A stretch of 8,215 bases of DNA from Chloroflexota bacterium (GTDB taxonomy: Bacteria > Chloroflexota > Dehalococcoidia > SZUA-161). Under the pieces are notes generated by a model. It saw nothing but the letters and a program-made list of their open reading frames with translations. It ran no database searches and was not told where the DNA came from. This document shows positions 5,109 to 8,215 of the stretch, piece after piece. The first letter of the stretch is position 1, and each line of letters opens with the position of its first letter. Where the stretch lies: contig DAOUTY010000072.1 in the NCBI GenBank assembly GCA_030668425.1, positions 1 through 8,215 on the forward strand, written 5' to 3'. The translations under genes were made by a program, and so were the position numbers.

Positions 5109-5432
5109 GTGCAGATACATGTGGGCAACCTTGCCCGCGATGTCGGTGAGGCGGAGTTGCGACTCGCTTTTGAACCGTTTGGGCAGGTTGAAGCGGTCAG
5201 GATCGTCACGGACAGGAACAACAGCATATCCAGAGGTTTTGGGTTCGTAGATATGCCTGACAGGGACGAAGGTCTAGCTGCAGTCGAAGGTCTCAATATG
5301 AAGGAATTGATGGGGCGCACGCTGGATATTAGTGAATCACTCGGCCATCGTGACGGCAAACGGGACAACAGGTCCCGAGGTGGCAAAAGCAAAGGTAGTT
5401 GGTCAGGCGGGAGCAAACGGCGACGGTTTTAG
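5109..5432 (+). CDS. single-RRM RNA-binding protein with basic tail
   Basis: The RRM has RNP2 as IHVGNL just after the start and RNP1 as RGFGFVDM about 40 residues later. Both RNP1 phenylalanines that stack on RNA bases are present. The domain runs to about LDISE and is followed by a 30-residue tail rich in Arg, Lys, Gly and Ser that ends KRRRF. From GTG 5109 the protein is 107 residues; from ATG 5049 it would be 127, with a 20-residue Gly/Lys extension. I prefer GTG because of the ribosome site and because family members usually begin directly at beta-1, but the ATGA overlap with the upstream gene keeps 5049 possible. Related cyanobacterial and proteobacterial proteins bind single-stranded RNA and are often cold-induced. 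The basic tail would add non-specific RNA affinity. A second RRM gene lies 182 bases downstream. Confidence 0.9.
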   Translation: MQIHVGNLARDVGEAELRLAFEPFGQVEAVRIVTDRNNSISRGFGFVDMPDRDEGLAAVEGLNMKELMGRTLDISESLGHRDGKRDNRSRGGKSKGSWSGGSKRRRF

Positions 5433-5614
5433 GTTACCATGGCACCGTGGTCGAGCAGCTGGTTCCCCCAAAAGGAAAAATGGGTTTCGGGGCGATGCTG
5501 TTGGAGAATTTTCTTTTCCTGTCCATGCGCCCTCGACTTAATGTTAAAAATGTCGCCGAAAACCGCGTGTGGCGGCTAGGTTTAAAATATTCCTCGTGAA
5601 GAAAGGAGAATTGG

Positions 5615-5920
5615 ATGGCTCGGAAACTATACGTAGGAGGACTATCCTTCAACACAACTGATGACCGATTGAAGGAGGAGTTCGCCAAATTTGGGACAGT
5701 AGAGTCAGCGACGGTGATTCAGGACAGGTATACTGAGAGATCCAGGGGCTTTGGCTTCGTGGAGATGTCCAATGACTCGGAGGCCGAGGAAGCTATCAAA
5801 GGCTTGAACAACACCACACTGGATGACAGGCAGATTACCGTCAATTACGCAAAGGAGCGGACGGATAGAGGTGATAGAGGTGGTGGGGGTGGTGGTGGGG
5901 GAGGTACGCGGCGGTACTGA
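5615..5920 (+). CDS. single-RRM RNA-binding protein with poly-glycine tail
   Basis: This is a 101-residue glycine-tailed RRM protein of the bacterial Rbp type. RNP2 is LYVGGL (5-10) and RNP1 is RGFGFVEM (44-51), with the stacking aromatics Y6, F45 and F47. The domain ends near VNYAK (76-80). The tail is short: ERTDRGDR, nine consecutive glycines, then TRRY. The ATG at 5615 follows AAAGGAG (5602-5608) with a six-base gap. It is paralogous to the RRM gene upstream but clearly diverged, with a different tail. Such proteins act in the cytoplasm as RNA chaperones or mRNA-binding factors, frequently under cold stress. The 182-base leader has no clear promoter, so it may be read through from the upstream gene. 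The glycine codons create a dense G-tract in the mRNA (about 5879-5904). Confidence 0.94.
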   Translation: MARKLYVGGLSFNTTDDRLKEEFAKFGTVESATVIQDRYTERSRGFGFVEMSNDSEAEEAIKGLNNTTLDDRQITVNYAKERTDRGDRGGGGGGGGGTRRY

Positions 5921-5957
5921 TCACCACTTCGGTTAACAGACGGGCAGAACCAAACTT

Positions 5958-6036
5958 CGGCTCCCGCCAATGGGAAGCCGGGAAGTGACTGTGTGAGTAG
6001 TAAGGGTACAGCCTCCAAAACCTAGTGATTTTGGAG
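5958..6036. terminator. two hairpins in the convergent spacer
   Basis: Hairpin one: CGGCTCCC (5958-5965) pairs with GGGAAGCCG (5972-5980) with one bulged A and a six-base loop. CTT and AAG can extend it beyond a GG bulge. Hairpin two: CTCCAAAA (6013-6020) and TTTTGGAG (6029-6036) are perfect inverted copies around an eight-base loop. They lie between the plus-strand RRM gene and the minus-strand acyl-CoA synthetase, where a two-way terminator is expected. Neither has a strong T-run beyond the stem, so intrinsic termination is uncertain. Confidence 0.35.
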
Positions 6037-6184
6037 CAACTGTTGGCCCTATACATTAGCTTCGCTTGGCTTTAGCTCCATATCCGGTATTATAACTCTG
6101 GAGATGTGGGGGCTATTGCGGCTGTGTAATCCTCACGACATCACCTCAGCCCGAACGAACAGCTTCCGGAATTTAATCCGCCAG

Positions 6185-7777
6185 CTAGTATTTAACTGAT
6201 TTGCCGTACTGCTCCCTGAGGGCAGTTTTCAGCACCTTTCCCATTGCGTTGCGGGGCAGTACATCGATGAAGTCGACTGATTTAGGCTTCTTGAAGCTGG
6301 CTAGATTGCTTTTGCAGAACGCCACGACCTCTTCCTCGGTCACCGTTTCTCCCGGCTTAGGAACCACGATGGCCTTGACCGCTTCGCCCCACTCCTCATC
6401 GTGAACCCCGATAACCGCAGCCTCCTGTATCTTGGGATGCCTGCAGAGGACCTCCTCGATCTCCGCCGGGTAGATATTTTCCCCGCCGCTGTTGATCATG
6501 TCCTTCTTCCGGTCCACGACATATAGAAAACCCTCTTCATCGCGCCTGACCAGATCACCTGAGTGAAACCAGCCGCCCCTCATCGCTTCCGCTGTGGCCT
6601 CCGGGTTCTTGTAGTACTCCTTCAGCACACTCGGTCCACGATAGACCGCTTCACCCACCACGCCTGCCGGGACATCGTTGTCATCGTCATCCACGACCCG
6701 TATCTCGATGAACGGCAGGGCTTTGCCCACCGATGTCTCTCTACCCTCCGATTCGCTCGGCAAAAGGCCTGAAACCAGCGCGCTCATCTCCGTCATCCCG
6801 AACAAATCGAAAATCTTAACGTTGGGGAAATTCTCCTTCATCTGCCTTCGGGTCTCCGTGGGCAGAATCGCCCCCGACGACCCCCAAACCTGGAGGGAAC
6901 TCGTATCGTATTTGTCCAGATCAGGCAGCAGCAGCAGGAAGTTGGTCATGGCAGGCACCAGGACGATTGCGTTGATCCTCTCCTTTTCGATGGTCTTCAT
7001 TATGTATTCCGGATTGAAAACCTCAACAGGCAGCACCACAGTGGCACCCAGGAAGAACATAAACTGGCAGAAACCGAAGGACGCCAGGTGAAATATGGGA
7101 GGGGCGCCCAAAGCCCTGAAGTTCCAGAGGTCGGAAAGCCCCGGCTCGGAGAACACAAAAGCGGCTCCCAGCATCCACAGCACCATTTCATTCTTGTTGG
7201 TGATGACGGCCCCCTTGGGCCTGCCCGTGGTTCCGGCGGTGTACATGATGAATGCGGGGTCATCCTCATCGACGAGAATAAGCGGCTCATCTTCGGGGTA
7301 CTTCGCGACCCAGGTTTCAAAGTGAAGCATACCCTCCACCGGATTATCCGTGATCGAAATGTAATTCCTGACCTGAGGGAGGCCGTTCCGGATACCCTTA
7401 GCGGTTTCGATAAACGCCTCGCCTACAATCAACGCCTCTGCATCGGAGTTTTCCATGATGTACTTGAGTTCCTCCGGGTGGAGGCGGAAGTTGAGGGGTA
7501 CAGCCACCCCCCCGATCTTCGCCAGAGCGAAGTAGGTCTCCATAAACTGGTTGCAGTTGAAGGCCAGTATCGCTACCTTTGCTCCCTTCCCGATGCCGAT
7601 GTCCAACAAGGCATGGGCCAATCGATTGATGCGCGCGTTGAACTGCTTATATGTCAAGCGCGTATCTCCGTATATCAGAGCCTCCTTGTCGGGAAACTTA
7701 CGGCTGTTGCGAGCCATCATCTCTCCCAGAAGGAGTCTCCTTCCCAGGGCCTGCTCTATTGCTTGCTTATCTTCCAC
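6185..7777 (-). CDS. acyl-CoA synthetase (AMP-forming)
   Basis: This is a 530-residue ANL-superfamily adenylate-forming ligase that activates a carboxylic acid to its acyl-adenylate and then to the acyl-CoA thioester in the cytoplasm. Motifs in order: the AMP-binding P-loop YTAGTTGRPKG (179-189), the A5-type FGMTE (326-330), GWFHSGDL (402-409) with the ribose-binding D408, the hinge region DRKKDMI (422-428), GGENIYPAEIE (431-441), and the C-terminal NAMGK with the adenylation lysine K514. All catalytic residues are intact and the length is normal. The sequence style resembles medium/long-chain and FadD13-like ligases, but the acyl pocket cannot be read here, so the substrate is open. The start is GTG, set by AAGGAGG on the minus strand six bases upstream. 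It stands alone, convergent with the RRM gene, with no neighbouring beta-oxidation genes in the window. Confidence 0.94.
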   Translation of the reverse strand: MEDKQAIEQALGRRLLLGEMMARNSRKFPDKEALIYGDTRLTYKQFNARINRLAHALLDIGIGKGAKVAILAFNCNQFMETYFALAKIGGVAVPLNFRLHPEELKYIMENSDAEALIVGEAFIETAKGIRNGLPQVRNYISITDNPVEGMLHFETWVAKYPEDEPLILVDEDDPAFIMYTAGTTGRPKGAVITNKNEMVLWMLGAAFVFSEPGLSDLWNFRALGAPPIFHLASFGFCQFMFFLGATVVLPVEVFNPEYIMKTIEKERINAIVLVPAMTNFLLLLPDLDKYDTSSLQVWGSSGAILPTETRRQMKENFPNVKIFDLFGMTEMSALVSGLLPSESEGRETSVGKALPFIEIRVVDDDDNDVPAGVVGEAVYRGPSVLKEYYKNPEATAEAMRGGWFHSGDLVRRDEEGFLYVVDRKKDMINSGGENIYPAEIEEVLCRHPKIQEAAVIGVHDEEWGEAVKAIVVPKPGETVTEEEVVAFCKSNLASFKKPKSVDFIDVLPRNAMGKVLKTALREQYGKSVKY

Positions 7778-7783
7778 GGTTGT

Positions 7784-7790
7784 CCTCCTT
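7784..7790 (-). promoter_or_regulatory. Shine-Dalgarno fixing the GTG start of the synthetase
   Basis: On the minus strand AAGGAGG is followed by six bases and then GTG (complement of 7775-7777). The perfect site at ideal distance makes this non-ATG start secure. Confidence 0.8.
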
Positions 7791-8215
7791 CAAACACATG
7801 ATATTTCTGCCCTCTGCGGGGCAACACTGAGGCCTGTCCGTTATGTAACCGATGGCGGAAGTGGAGCGGTAAATCATGGGCTGCAGTACCGGATGTGCAC
7901 TAACATTTACCATAGACCATTGGGGATGTCAACATTGGAGCTTGCCTGGCGGGTAAATATGGGCGACCACGTACCTCAACAAGACAAAAGGCGCAGGGGG
8001 CTCGCCTTCAGAAATAAAGGTTCTCTATCGAGAGTGGAATCGGTGAGCCTGGCTACCCAACCGACTAAAGCTAGAGCTTCTGCATTAATGGTCGGGGTGG
8101 GCGGATTTCGCCGACCCTTGGTTCCGAAGTGCCACGAATAGCGTGCCCCCACGTGCCGTTAGCTTTGATTCCGTACTCCTGTTCAGATGTGCAGCGTATG
8201 TGGTGTGTCATGTCA
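7791..8215. other. 425-bp region upstream of the synthetase, no supportable gene
   Basis: A plus-strand frame stays open through 7551-8141, but most of it is antisense to the synthetase and its translation has no protein-like features. Apart from the promoter candidate, the region holds a hairpin at 8090-8116 (GGTCG, six-base bulge, GCG, loop GATTT, CGC, CGACC) and the small inverted repeat AAGCT-AG-AGCTT near 8068-8079. No tRNA, transposase remnant or direct repeat was seen. Confidence 0.45.
7904..7932 (-). promoter_or_regulatory. promoter candidate for the acyl-CoA synthetase
   Basis: Reading the minus strand, TTGACA (7932-7927) is followed after 17 bases by TAAATG (7909-7904). TAAATG is a poor -10 box, but it is preceded by TGG, an extended -10 arrangement. 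The leader would be about 120 bases. The -35 is perfect; the -10 weakens the call. Confidence 0.35.

Noticed and set aside
4772..5416. 214-residue minus-strand frame
   Set aside because: It is fully antisense to the HHW protein and the first RRM gene, both of which carry clear family motifs and ribosome sites.
7088..8141. Plus-strand frames of 237 and 196 residues antisense to and beyond the acyl-CoA synthetase
   Set aside because: They mirror the codon pattern of the minus-strand gene and show no domain. The synthetase has all its catalytic motifs.

Overview
This window looks like chromosomal DNA from an uncultured, probably anaerobic bacterium of roughly 50% G+C. Ferredoxin-type Fe-S proteins, a type IV pilus retraction ATPase, short zinc-ribbon proteins and small glycine-tailed RRM proteins occur together in Dehalococcoidia-like Chloroflexota and some Desulfobacterota. 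I lean weakly towards Chloroflexota. Nothing here is a phylogenetic marker, so this is inference. I see no rRNA, tRNA, insertion sequence, CRISPR array or phage gene.

Layout. (1) 1-2290, plus strand: a good sigma70-type promoter (151-179) precedes a tight cluster. It holds a cysteine-rich protein with a C-terminal 2[4Fe-4S] domain, a small 2[4Fe-4S] ferredoxin, a protein resembling the L-2-amino-thiazoline-4-carboxylate (ATC) hydrolase family, and a short cysteine-rich ORF of unknown function and uncertain start. The second and third genes overlap as ATGA. (2) 2291-2759: a long spacer ending in an inverted repeat beside the next gene. (3) 2760-3866, plus: a PilT-type ATPase standing alone. 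(4) 3867-4209: a spacer with a promoter candidate. It also carries a short element resembling one in the previous spacer. (5) 4210-5920, plus: a cassette of small predicted nucleic-acid-binding proteins. In order these are a two-ribbon zinc protein with a glycine/tyrosine linker, a 68-residue HHW/CxxC zinc-type protein, an RRM protein with a basic tail, and an RRM protein with a poly-glycine tail. The 315-bp spacer inside the cassette has a possible base-paired RNA. (6) 5921-6184: a convergent spacer with two hairpins. (7) 6185-7777, minus: a complete acyl-CoA synthetase starting at GTG behind a perfect Shine-Dalgarno. (8) 7778-8215: its upstream region, with no supportable gene.

How the parts may work together. 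The first cluster looks like a redox unit in which two ferredoxin-type proteins could pass electrons to or from a partner enzyme; the ATC-hydrolase-like protein is the only candidate here, and its substrate is unknown. The 4210-5920 cassette resembles a stress or cold-response RNA-chaperone group. The acyl-CoA synthetase and pilT have no visible functional link to their neighbours. I found no clear new defence or mobile system; the best leads are the ferredoxin/ATC-hydrolase-like cluster with its Cys-rich fourth ORF, and the RRM/zinc-ribbon cassette.
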